Shown piece by piece: positions 8,397-16,217 of a stretch of DNA of 64,000 nt. This DNA comes from Nocardioides thalensis. GTDB lineage: Bacteria; Actinomycetota; Actinomycetes; Propionibacteriales; Nocardioidaceae. Under the pieces are notes generated by a model. That model was given only the letters and a program-made list of their open reading frames with translations. It had not been told where the DNA came from and did not search any database. The translations under genes and the position numbers were made by a program. Position 1 is the stretch's first letter; the number at the start of each line of letters is the position of its first letter. Where the stretch lies: NCBI RefSeq assembly GCF_013410655.1, contig NZ_JACCFP010000001.1, positions 2,999,501 to 3,063,500 of the forward strand, read 5' to 3'.

Positions 8397-9077
8397 TCAC
8401 TCCTCGGGGTGTTGTGCAGCGGGTGGACACGTGCGCAGGGCTTCTGAGGGATAGACCTCGGTGGCGGGCGCTTTTCGTCGCGCTGGCTCAGGCGCAGGAC
8501 CCGGCGACGGGTCCGCTCGTCCCAGCCACGCGAGCAGTCGCTGGACCGGCGGCGCTCCCTCGGGTGCCCGCGAGGGCGGTCCGAACTGGCCGCCACGGTC
8601 GTCGGCGGGGACGGTCGTGAGCGCGACCTGGAGCAGCCCTGAGGCGAGGCTGGCGGGCATCGCGCGGGCGATCCCTCGCGCCGAGACGATGTCCCAGCCG
8701 TGGATGCCCATCTCGAGCGCCGTGACTGCCTGCAGGAGCTCCTCGGGCAGCTGCCGGTCTCCGATGTCGACGGTGGTGCGGGGACTCGCGGCGTACGCCG
8801 CCTGCACAGTCGCGGTGACACGGACCCGGATGCCGTGCTCCAGCGACGTCGCGTCCGTCCCTAGCGGTGGCACCTCCGCGCGGGAGGTGTCGTGGGTGGC
8901 CCGCAGGACGTCGAGCGAATCCCCTACGTGGACGAGGAGGTCGGCTACCGTCCAGCGCGCGCACGGCGTCGGCCGGGCGAGCTCGTCGTCGCGGAGCTCG
9001 TCGACCGCCCGCTCGAGGTAGGCGCCCGCGCCGGCCACCAGCAGCAGCGGTCGCGTGGTCTGCTGGGCGCGGGTCAC
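8397..9077 (-). CDS. TIGR03086/MDMPI-family metal-binding protein
   Basis: A 226-residue protein of the mycothiol-dependent maleylpyruvate isomerase-like (DinB fold) group. Family features are PTPCARWTVADLLVHV near residue 40, with the first His ligand, and MGIHGWDIV near residue 145, with the later His ligand. Actinobacterial members often use mycothiol or are uncharacterised. It starts with GTG, ends two bases before the NTF2-like gene and is probably co-transcribed with it and the ECF sigma gene. Confidence 0.8.
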   Translation of the reverse strand: MTRAQQTTRPLLLVAGAGAYLERAVDELRDDELARPTPCARWTVADLLVHVGDSLDVLRATHDTSRAEVPPLGTDATSLEHGIRVRVTATVQAAYAASPRTTVDIGDRQLPEELLQAVTALEMGIHGWDIVSARGIARAMPASLASGLLQVALTTVPADDRGGQFGPPSRAPEGAPPVQRLLAWLGRADPSPGPAPEPARRKAPATEVYPSEALRTCPPAAQHPEE

Positions 9078-9086
9078 CGGTCCGAC

Positions 9087-9239
9087 TCACCCGATCCGGG
9101 TGTCGTGAGCGCGGACCGAGACGATCTCGGCTTCATGACGAGGACGGAGACCCCTCGCCCGCCCGCCCAAAAGCAGAAAGCCACCGAACATCAGCAGGGA
9201 GATGCGGAGCGTTCCTGTCGGTGTGCTGTCCTCGGCCAT
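9087..9239 (-). CDS. Possible small membrane peptide (50 aa)
   Basis: A 50-codon frame with a strong ribosome site (GGAGGAG, 6 bases before the ATG). The peptide begins MAEDSTPTGT, has one short hydrophobic stretch (SLLMFGGFLLLGG, residues about 14-26) and an Arg-rich tail. It ends 9 bases before the MDMPI-like gene, so it would be the first cistron of that operon. The ribosome site and position support it; the composition of the tail is weak evidence. It may instead be a leader peptide. Confidence 0.4.
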   Translation of the reverse strand: MAEDSTPTGTLRISLLMFGGFLLLGGRARGLRPRHEAEIVSVRAHDTRIG

Positions 9240-9318
9240 CGGGTCTCCTCCGCAAGCGGCAGTGCTGTCACGGATGTAGACCCGCTGCGGCGGAGGATTT
9301 TCGTCGCGTGCCCGCCGC

Positions 9319-10365
9319 CTAGGCGACTGCGCGCTCGTCCCGCGGTCGTCGCCTGCGTCCGGGCTCCAGAGCGGGAGGCGGTGTCGTCGCCAGCGGGTCG
9401 TAGAGATCGACCCCGGGCGGCACGATCTCGTCGATCCTGTCGAGGGTCTCGTCGTCGAGGACGAGCGTCGCGCCTGCCAGTGCGTCCGCCAGCTGCGCGG
9501 GTGTCCGCGGGCCGAGGATCGCCGACGTGACTCCGGGGTGAGCGACCGTGAACGCCAACGCGAGCTGCGGCAGGGTGCAACCCAGACCGTCGGCGACCTC
9601 GACGAGCCGCTCGACCACCTCGAGCCTCCGGCGTACTGCCGGATCGGTGGTGTCGAAGTGCGTGGGCTTCAGCGCCGGTCGCCCCGCGCTCATGTCGACC
9701 GGCCGGTCGAGGCGGTGCTTCCCGCTCAGGAACCCGAACGCCAGCGGGCTCCACACGAGCACGCCCATGCCGTACCTCTGCGTGACGGGCAGCAGGTGCC
9801 GCTCGATGCCTCGGGCGAGGATCGAGTACGGCGGCTGCTCGGTGCGGAATCGGCCGAGGGCCCGCCGCTCGGACACCCACTGGGCTTCCACCACCTGGTC
9901 GGGGCTGAACGTGGAGGTGCCGAAGGCGCGGATCTTGCCGGCCCGGACGAGGTCGGTCAGCACCGACAGGGTCTCCTCGATGTCCGTCGACTCGTCGGGC
10001 CGGTGGATCTGGTAGAGGTCGATCCAGTCCGTGTCGAGCCGCCGCAGGCTGTCCTCGACCGCACGCGTGATCCATCGTCGCGAGTTGCCGCTGCGATTCG
10101 GGCCCTCTTCGAGGGGGAAGTGGCCCTTGGTCGCGAGGACGACCTCGTCCCGACGGCCGCGGAGCGCCTTGCCCACGATCTCCTCGGACTCACCCGTGCT
10201 GTACATGTCCGCTGTGTCGACGAAGTTGATCCCGCTGTCGAGGGCGGTGTGGATCATCCGGACGCACTCGTCGTGGTCGGGATTGCCCGCCTGCCCGAAC
10301 ATCATCGCGCCCAGGCAGTAGGCACTGACGTCCATCCCGGTGCGCCCGAGCTTCCGGTACCTCAT
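9319..10365 (-). CDS. Aldo/keto reductase
   Basis: A 348-residue NADPH-dependent aldo/keto reductase with the catalytic tetrad visible: Asp and Tyr in FVDTADMYSTG (residues about 52-62), Lys in VLATKGHF (about 82) and His in YQIHRPD (about 127). The C-terminal cofactor segment TSAILGPRT is typical. The ATG at 10365 starts the conserved MRYRKLGRTG sequence; the longer frame upstream has none. The protein ends in an Arg-rich tail. Substrate unknown. It is transcribed alone. Confidence 0.92.
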   Translation of the reverse strand: MRYRKLGRTGMDVSAYCLGAMMFGQAGNPDHDECVRMIHTALDSGINFVDTADMYSTGESEEIVGKALRGRRDEVVLATKGHFPLEEGPNRSGNSRRWITRAVEDSLRRLDTDWIDLYQIHRPDESTDIEETLSVLTDLVRAGKIRAFGTSTFSPDQVVEAQWVSERRALGRFRTEQPPYSILARGIERHLLPVTQRYGMGVLVWSPLAFGFLSGKHRLDRPVDMSAGRPALKPTHFDTTDPAVRRRLEVVERLVEVADGLGCTLPQLALAFTVAHPGVTSAILGPRTPAQLADALAGATLVLDDETLDRIDEIVPPGVDLYDPLATTPPPALEPGRRRRPRDERAVA

Positions 10366-10566
10366 CGCGGGAGCCCCTCGAGCATCTCGGTGGTCATCGG
10401 CAGCGGCTTCACACGTCGGTTCATTTGTTCTCCCTGAGGGCGGCAGAAGTGAGCGAGGTGCGATCACCCGTCGCCCTCGCCGATCGGCTGTGTGATCGAG
10501 GCAACAGGCGAGTCGGCCTCGGTCTTCCCGCGGACCGACGCAAGTACGCCGATCCGCCGTCCTTCG

Positions 10567-11454
10567 TCAGATCGCCGGTTCGGCCAAGGTGCTGGCCGCC
10601 TGCCGGAGCGCCGCCGTGACGGCGGCGACGGCGGGCGGGTCGGGCGGCTCACCGTAGGTGGCGGCGTAGATCCGGCGATGGTGGTCGACGAGCTCGGTGG
10701 TGTGGACGTCGGCCCGACGATGCGCCCGGAGCGCCAGCCCGGGCAGAGTCGTGACGCCGAGACCGGCCGCCACCATCGATTGCACCACCACCATGTCGTC
10801 GCTGAGGGAGGCGATCTGCGGGATGAAGCCCTGTCGTCGGCACACGGCGAACAGCTCCTCCTGGCACCGGTCGCATCCACCGATCCAGTCGGAGTGCCGG
10901 TGGTTGTCGAGGTCGTCGTCGGGCTGCTGGCTGACGAGGTAGGTGGGGTCGTCGCAGAGATGGAGGAGGCGGACCGCTTGGTCCTCCTCGGGAGAGTCGG
11001 TGTGGCGGAACACGACCGCGACATCGACCTCCCCGTGTCGCAGCATCTCGAGGGACTCGACCGGGTGCCTGTCCACCAGGCTCACCTGGATGCCGGGATG
11101 CGCCAGCGACAGCGCGCCCAGCGCCTGCGGCACGAGGGTGCTCAGGACCGACGCATTGGCGGCCAGCCGGACCTGCCCGGCTTGGAGGCCCACCTGGGCC
11201 GCGAGCTCGTTGGTCGCCGCGTCGACGCGTCCCAGGATCTCGGCCGCCCGGTCGGCCAGCAACCGCCCCTCCGGGGTCAGGCGGATCCCTCGGCCGACCC
11301 GCTGGACGAGATTGACCCCGAGGTCCGCCTCGAGCCGGGACAGGTGGTGGCTCGCCGACGGCTGGGAGTAGTGCAGCTCCCGCGCGGCCGCGGTCACCGA
11401 CCCGTGTCGGGCGACGGCCACCAGCACCTTGAGGTGGACGAGGTTCACATTCAT
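10567..11454 (-). CDS. LysR-family transcriptional regulator
   Basis: A 295-residue regulator. The N-terminal winged helix-turn-helix (residues about 2-60) has HLKVLVAVARHGSVTAAARELH and YSQPSASHHLSRLE in part, followed by a periplasmic-binding-like effector domain. The ATG at 11454 begins at the usual distance from the helix-turn-helix. It is divergent from a LysE-family exporter gene across 116 bases, the arrangement seen for ArgP/LysG and LysE, so an amino acid or similar exported metabolite may be the co-inducer (inference). Confidence 0.92.
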   Translation of the reverse strand: MNVNLVHLKVLVAVARHGSVTAAARELHYSQPSASHHLSRLEADLGVNLVQRVGRGIRLTPEGRLLADRAAEILGRVDAATNELAAQVGLQAGQVRLAANASVLSTLVPQALGALSLAHPGIQVSLVDRHPVESLEMLRHGEVDVAVVFRHTDSPEEDQAVRLLHLCDDPTYLVSQQPDDDLDNHRHSDWIGGCDRCQEELFAVCRRQGFIPQIASLSDDMVVVQSMVAAGLGVTTLPGLALRAHRRADVHTTELVDHHRRIYAATYGEPPDPPAVAAVTAALRQAASTLAEPAI

Positions 11455-11570
11455 CAACAATACCTATCGAAGGTCAGTGATTTTGGCATTGGACGTCATA
11501 CCAAATCGGTCGCAGTCTGGATGCAGGACGTTCAACCGGAGCGTCGACCCGACCCAAGGAGCTGAAGACG

Positions 11571-12200
11571 GTGCCTTCATCCAGTCAGTGGGCGGCATTC
11601 CTCGTCGCCTCCTTCCTCTTCATCCAGGTCCCAGGGCCGAGCCTGTTGTTCATGCTCGGTCGGGCCCTGACGGTGCCGCTGCGCGAGGCCCTTCTCTCGG
11701 TGGTCGGCAACGCCTCCGGGCTGTTGGCGCAGGCGGTCCTGGTGGCGGTCGGCCTCGGCGCGCTGGTGACGACGAGCGCCACGGCGTACTCGATCGTCAA
11801 GATCGCCGGCGCGGCGTACGTCGTGTGGCTCGGTGTCCAGGCGATCCGTCACCGGGGCGACGCCCGGGTCGCGCTGGAGTCCGGCCAGCGGCCGCCGGAG
11901 CGCGCTCGCACGGCGTTGATGACCGGCTTCGTCGTGGGCGTCACCAACCCCAAGACCGTGCTCTTCTTCGTGGCCTTCCTGCCGCAGTTCACCTCGAGCT
12001 CAGCCCCGACCGCGCCCCAGATCGCCCTCCTGGGTCTGGTGTTCGCCCTGATGGAGCTCGTGTCGGACAGCGCGTGGGCGACGCTCGCCGGCAAGGCTCG
12101 CGCGTGGCTGGCACGGAGGCCTCGCCGTCTCGACGCCGCGGGTGCCGCCGGCGGGATCATGATGATCGGTCTCGGGGCGACCCTGGTCACGACGTCGTAG
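11571..12200 (+). CDS. LysE-family amino-acid/metabolite exporter
   Basis: A 209-residue membrane protein with about six hydrophobic segments. The family signature is present near the start (FLFIQVPGPSLLFMLGRAL, the PGP motif at residues about 18-20) and GVTNPKTVLFFVAFLPQF near residue 122. LysE/RhtB proteins export amino acids or related compounds across the cytoplasmic membrane. The GTG start is preceded by AAGGAG about 9 bases upstream. The divergent LysR gene probably regulates it; the 116-base AT-richer gap should hold both promoters. Confidence 0.9.
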   Translation: MPSSSQWAAFLVASFLFIQVPGPSLLFMLGRALTVPLREALLSVVGNASGLLAQAVLVAVGLGALVTTSATAYSIVKIAGAAYVVWLGVQAIRHRGDARVALESGQRPPERARTALMTGFVVGVTNPKTVLFFVAFLPQFTSSSAPTAPQIALLGLVFALMELVSDSAWATLAGKARAWLARRPRRLDAAGAAGGIMMIGLGATLVTTS

Positions 12201-12250
12201 CACGGCGGGCCGGCTCGACCGACGCTGCGGTCCGTGCCCGGAGCGGCACC

Positions 12251-13186
12251 TCAACCGCGAGCCCAGACCTCGAGCTTCTGGGGGTTTCGGATGGCCCAGA
12301 CCTGATCGACCTTGCCGGCAGCGGTGGTGGAGAGGGCGAGGACTGCGAGAGTGCGGTCCTGGGTGTCCGTCGCAACGAGCCCGAGCTCGCCGTTGACGAG
12401 CTCTTCGCGGATGGTCAGGTCGGGTTGCCGCTCGTAGACGCCCATGAGGAAGTGCGCGATGGCCACGGGTCCGCGAAGGGGTTCGAGCGCCGCCGACACG
12501 ATGCCGCCGCCGTCGGTGATGGCGGTGGAGTCCGGGTCGAGGACCTCGATCAGGCCGGCGAGGTCGCCGTTCTGCCATGCCGCCTTGAACGACTGGACTG
12601 CTGCAGCGTGCTCGGACGGCGGTACGGGACGGCGCTGTTGCTCGCGCACGCGGCGTCGTGCGGAGGACGCGAGCTGGCGGGCTGCTCCCGGGGTGCGCCC
12701 GACGATCGTGGCGATCTCGGAAAACGAGTAGTGGAACACGTCGTGGAGGATGAACGCGACGCGCTCGGCCGGGGTCATCGCTTCGAGGACCACGAGGACG
12801 GCCATCGACACGGAGTCGTCCAGGGTCACCCGGTCGGCGGGGTCGGCCACTGACTCCGTCTGCTGACTGCTCCATCTGCCCGCCGCGGGGACGGGCTCGG
12901 GCAGCCACTCACCGACGTACTGCTCCCTGCGAGCGCGCGCCGACTTCAGCATGTCGAGACCGATCCTGCTGGCGGTCTTGATCAACCACGCCCGAGGGTG
13001 GGCCACCTCTCGCCGCTCCTGCTCCGTGAGGCGATACCAGCGGATGTAGGTCTCCTGCACGGCGTCCTCGGCGTCGGCGATGGAGCCGAGGAGACGGTAG
13101 GCGAGGCCCAGCAGCACGCTCCGCTCCCTGATCGCGTCGACGAACTCGGGAGGCTCGGACTGTCGAGGCATCGATGGGTCCGACAT
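12251..13186 (-). CDS. ECF41-type sigma factor with SnoaL-like C-terminal domain
   Basis: A 311-residue ECF sigma factor. Region 2 has LLGSIADAEDAVQETYIRWY (shown in part; residues about 30-50) and region 4 has YSFSEIATIVGRTPGAAR. The SnoaL-like tail carries TDGGG (residue about 240) and near the end IRNPQKL, matching the DGGGR and NPDKL motifs that mark the ECF41 group, where the tail controls activity in place of an anti-sigma factor. A GGAGGGAAGG ribosome site precedes the chosen ATG. It lies 19 bases after a cytochrome b gene, an unusual partner for this group. Confidence 0.88.
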   Translation of the reverse strand: MSDPSMPRQSEPPEFVDAIRERSVLLGLAYRLLGSIADAEDAVQETYIRWYRLTEQERREVAHPRAWLIKTASRIGLDMLKSARARREQYVGEWLPEPVPAAGRWSSQQTESVADPADRVTLDDSVSMAVLVVLEAMTPAERVAFILHDVFHYSFSEIATIVGRTPGAARQLASSARRRVREQQRRPVPPSEHAAAVQSFKAAWQNGDLAGLIEVLDPDSTAITDGGGIVSAALEPLRGPVAIAHFLMGVYERQPDLTIREELVNGELGLVATDTQDRTLAVLALSTTAAGKVDQVWAIRNPQKLEVWARG

Positions 13187-13205
13187 CAGTCCTTCCCTCC
13201 TGTCG

Positions 13206-14669
13206 TCACGCTGTCTTGCCGCTTCGTTCGTCATCTGCATGATCTCTCGCTGGGTGAGCGAGGGATCCCTGTCTTCGTTGGTGAACCTCCGTGAACCTGC
13301 CGTCCGGGGAGCGGACGATCCTGCCGGTCTCGTAGCCGTGCAGGGCGATCTCACGATCCTGGTGCTGAAGACCGAGACAGATGCGCCGGGTCACCATGAA
13401 GCCGAGGATCGGCCCCAGGATCAGGCCGAGCTGCAAGGTCAGGATCAGCTTCTCGTTGCTCAGCGAGAAGCGCATCGCGATCACGTCGCTACCGGCCGCG
13501 ATCCACGGCACCGCGTAGAACACGATGCCAGCCACGCCGATCCCGGTACGAGTGGGCCTGGTGCGGGGCCGCGCGAGCAGACGATGCTCTGCGTCGCCGA
13601 CGATCCGCCGCTCGACGAACGGGTAGAGCATGGCGGTCAGGAAGAACAGGCCTCCCACCGCCAGCGGCACGAAGATCGCCGGCGTCCAGGTGCGGCCGAA
13701 CAGGACGAGCTCCCAGCCGGGCGGCACCAGGCGTTGTGCGCCGTCGAGGAACGCCAGGTACCAGAGCGCCCCGCCCCCGCCGGAGGCGACCGCCGGGTTG
13801 GCCGGCCCGTACGTCCAGATCGGGTTCACCTGGATGGTGGCCGCCATCAAGGTCAGCACTCCGAGGACGACGCAGAACAGGCCGCCACTCTCGAGCAGCG
13901 CGAGGCCGGTCCGCCGTCGGGCGACGACGCGTCCGGCTCGGCCTCTGCCTCGGAGCCGCGCTGGGTAGTGACGGAGGTTCAACCGCCCGATCACGAGCAG
14001 GAACAAGAGAATGGTCGCGGGCAGGATCGCTACGTGCAGCGGATAGAACGAGTCGATGGCGCCGGTCGGGAAGCGTCCCTGGAACACCAGCCAGGAGAGG
14101 CGTGTGCCGACGACCGGAACGCCCTTGAGCAGGCCATCCATCACCATCAGGCTCGCTCCTGAGCGTGCGTCGTCGGTGAGGACGTGACCGCTCAGGCCGG
14201 CGCCCATCCCGGTCAGGAGGACGCCGAACCACAGCAGCCAGGTGAGCCCGCGCGGTCCGCGGAACGCGCCGGTGAAGAAGATCCGCAGCAGGTTCAGCAT
14301 GACCGCCGCGATCATGACGGACGCGCTCCAGTGATGCAGCTGGCGCATCAGGAGCCCGCCGCGAACCTCGAACGAGAGATTCATCGTCGATTCCATCGCG
14401 CGCGACATCTCGACGCCCCGGAGCCCGGCGTACGACCCCTCGTAGATCACCGGTGCCGTCGAGGGCTCGTAGAAGAACAGCAGGAAGATGCCGGAGAGCG
14501 AGCATGCCGTGAAGCTCGCGACCGCGATCTGCCCGAACAGCGACGACCAGTGATCGGGCTTCACGCGCCGCCGCGCCGGCTCCGTCGCTCGCGCGATGCT
14601 CGTTCGCTCGTCCATCCGCCGCGTCACCCGACCAGTTGCCCGCTTGCTCGTCTCCTTCGCCTGGCTCAC
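13206..14669 (-). CDS. Stand-alone cytochrome b (QcrB-like) membrane protein
   Basis: A 487-residue protein with about nine hydrophobic segments and the cytochrome b N-terminal domain. First-helix haem ligands are in RQLHHWSASV (residues about 111-120) and the second pair is suggested by SGHVLTDD and YPLHVAILPA. Actinobacterial QcrB proteins share the QLHHW form. No Rieske or cytochrome c subunit gene is nearby, unlike in qcrCAB operons, and the C-terminal extension is hydrophilic. It starts a likely operon with the ECF41 gene and is divergent from a monooxygenase-fold gene. Confidence 0.85.
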   Translation of the reverse strand: MSQAKETSKRATGRVTRRMDERTSIARATEPARRRVKPDHWSSLFGQIAVASFTACSLSGIFLLFFYEPSTAPVIYEGSYAGLRGVEMSRAMESTMNLSFEVRGGLLMRQLHHWSASVMIAAVMLNLLRIFFTGAFRGPRGLTWLLWFGVLLTGMGAGLSGHVLTDDARSGASLMVMDGLLKGVPVVGTRLSWLVFQGRFPTGAIDSFYPLHVAILPATILLFLLVIGRLNLRHYPARLRGRGRAGRVVARRRTGLALLESGGLFCVVLGVLTLMAATIQVNPIWTYGPANPAVASGGGGALWYLAFLDGAQRLVPPGWELVLFGRTWTPAIFVPLAVGGLFFLTAMLYPFVERRIVGDAEHRLLARPRTRPTRTGIGVAGIVFYAVPWIAAGSDVIAMRFSLSNEKLILTLQLGLILGPILGFMVTRRICLGLQHQDREIALHGYETGRIVRSPDGRFTEVHQRRQGSLAHPARDHADDERSGKTA

Positions 14670-14917
14670 GGCACACTCCTCGCTCCCTCACTCGCGCTGA
14701 GCCGCTGTCTGCGCTCGAGGTGTTGACGAGACAGCACGTCAAAGCGTCAGGTCGCTCGGCGAGCCAGAAGGCCGTCTGACACTTCCCGGTGCTACGTCGT
14801 CCCTCTCGCAGAGCGAGCACCCAGCCCGCTCGCACCCGACGGCCGTCACTCCGTCAGGTGCCGCCTGCCGTGGCCGCCCGCCTCGAGTGGTCGGTCATCA
14901 CACAAGGAGGAACGGAA

Positions 14918-15220
14918 GTGTCCGAACCCGTCACGTTCGTGAACGTCGTCGATGTCGATCCGGCCAAGCAGCAAGAGGTGATCGACCTGCTGGTCGAGGG
15001 CACGGAGCAGGTGATGTCGAAGCGGCCTGGCTTCATCTCGGTCACTCTGCTGGCGAGCCTCGACAAGAGCCGGGTCATCAACGTCGCCCGCTGGGAGAGT
15101 GCCGCCGACGTCAAGGCCACCCAGTCCGACCCCGCGGCGGCCGAGTACGCGAAGCGCGCCGCCGCGCTCGCCCAGGCCACACCGGGGCTCTACACGGTCG
15201 TCGGCGAGTTCACCGGCTGA
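14918..15220 (+). CDS. Antibiotic-biosynthesis-monooxygenase (ABM) domain protein
   Basis: A 100-residue ferredoxin-like dimeric alpha-beta barrel protein of ABM/YgiN type. Typical features are the opening strand FVNVVDVDP, the helix KQQEVIDLL, KRPGFISVTLL and INVARWES followed by a helix. Members act as small quinone or aromatic monooxygenases or as haem/ligand-binding proteins; the substrate is unknown. The GTG start has a perfect AAGGAGG seven bases upstream. It is divergent from the cytochrome b gene and ends at a strong hairpin. Confidence 0.85.
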   Translation: MSEPVTFVNVVDVDPAKQQEVIDLLVEGTEQVMSKRPGFISVTLLASLDKSRVINVARWESAADVKATQSDPAAAEYAKRAAALAQATPGLYTVVGEFTG

Positions 15221-15254
15221 CCCCGGCCGCGCTCGCGGCACGCCTCGCAACGCA

Positions 15255-15292
15255 ACAAGGCCTGACCTGCGTTTCCGCAGGTCAGGCCTTGT
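15255..15292. terminator. Perfect 17-bp hairpin after the ABM gene and tRNA fragment
   Basis: ACAAGGCCTGACCTGCG and its exact reverse complement flank a TTTC loop. It serves the plus-strand ABM gene and also sits where the terminator of the tRNA copy (minus strand) would be. Its core CTGCGTTTCCGCAGGTCA is shared with the hairpin after the intact tRNA at 35.7 kb. Confidence 0.8.
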
Positions 15293-15295
15293 TCA

Positions 15296-15335
15296 CTTTG
15301 TAGCGGGGGCAGGATTTGAACCTGCGACCTCTGGG
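15296..15335 (-). repeat. att-like 3' fragment of initiator tRNA-Met
   Basis: Forty bases identical to 35731-35770, which is the 3' end of the intact initiator tRNA gene from the anticodon stem's 3' strand through the T arm and acceptor end, plus five bases beyond. The same orientation at both sites makes it a direct repeat. Beyond 15335 the sequence no longer matches a tRNA. This is the usual footprint of site-specific integration into a tRNA 3' end. Confidence 0.85.
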
Positions 15336-15380
15336 CCTCCGCCGTGTGGCCCTGCCATTTTCGCGATTCTCGGATGGTTC

Positions 15381-15509
15381 TTGACGACGTGTGCTCTGAC
15401 CTGCGCGAACACGGACGGCTAGACTCCGCTGCGCGAAGGTTGTTGACGCCTTCTGCTCTATTCGGGCCGCTTGCGCTGGGGATTTCGGGACATAAACGCG
15501 GCTAGACTC
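15381..15509. repeat. Paired direct repeats beside the left att copy; surrounding 15336-15777 is non-coding
   Basis: TTGACG, five bases, TGCTCT occurs at 15381-15397 and again at 15443-15459. CGGCTAGACTC occurs at 15416-15426 and 15499-15509. Both pairs begin within 50-165 bases of the att-like repeat and could be integrase arm-type sites, or promoter parts (TGACCT, 17 bases, TAGACT fits a housekeeping promoter). No credible gene was seen between 15336 and 15777. Confidence 0.4.
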
Positions 15510-15777
15510 AAGTCCGGGCGCTGTCGTCTCGAGCGGCCTTGCGGCGCTTGGCGATGGACGCCGGATCACCGTCACCGCCCGCGTCCGCAGGGCCGCTGCC
15601 TCCCCCGCATCGCCGACGAATCGATGATCCATTCGCCCGGATCTGCCGACGACAGTGCGGTTGATCGAGGGCATGGGGTGACACGATCAACCGAGGAAGG
15701 CAGCCAGACCGCGGATCCGTGCAGCTGAGTGTCCGCCCGCGACTGCCGCAGTGAGGGCGGGAGCGCGAGAGTACGGA

Positions 15778-15933
15778 TCAGGCGGACTTGGCGGGGTGAG
15801 CCGGGATCGGCTCGTGCTCAGCGATCCTCTTGATCTGGGCGGGAGTCTCTCGGTTCAGGCGCTTATCGGCCTTCACTCGGACGCGTGCGGCCGCCACCTG
15901 AACAGAGGTCGGTGTCTGTTCTTTCGTGGCCAT
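15778..15933 (-). CDS. Small hypothetical protein (51 aa)
   Basis: A 51-codon frame beginning MATKEQTPTSVQ with a charged, helical middle (ARVRVKADKRLN, QIKRIAEHE) and a Pro/Ala tail. It reads like protein rather than GC-biased noise, but the ribosome site is weak. An in-frame ATG exists nine bases upstream. It lies close to the left att-like repeat and is oriented away from the winged-helix gene at 16.2 kb. No family recognised. Confidence 0.45.
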   Translation of the reverse strand: MATKEQTPTSVQVAAARVRVKADKRLNRETPAQIKRIAEHEPIPAHPAKSA

Positions 15934-16217
15934 AAAGCCCATGTTGCCACGCGTCCGTCCCTAATGGGGAGTGTTGCTCCGCTGGGACGGCGCAAATCGC
16001 CCCGGAACGGGCCGATTTGGAGGAAGCATGCGGGGGGAGCGAACACCGAGCGCCTGAAAATCCGCCCCGGTAATCCGAGGATCTGCGAGAGGTGATCCGA
16101 GGAGATACGAGGTGATCTTGAACCACCCGCTCGCGCGGTAAGTCGCTTCGACACGACGGCGTCACGAGTCCGTCGCTCCGGGCCGACACGGAGCGCTTCT
16201 TGTGACACCATCAGGGT

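Noticed and set aside
12251..15220. Clear ECF41 promoter (TGTCACA...CGTC) before the cytochrome b or ABM gene
   Set aside because: TGTCAGA- and TGACAC-like pieces occur in the gap at 14670-14917 but none has the right partner at the right spacing.
15300..15340. A second functional tRNA gene
   Set aside because: Only the 3' half matches; the anticodon loop, D arm and 5' acceptor strand are missing.
15282..15674. 130-codon minus-strand frame across the tRNA fragment
   Set aside because: It is translated from tRNA and hairpin sequence and has no protein-like character.
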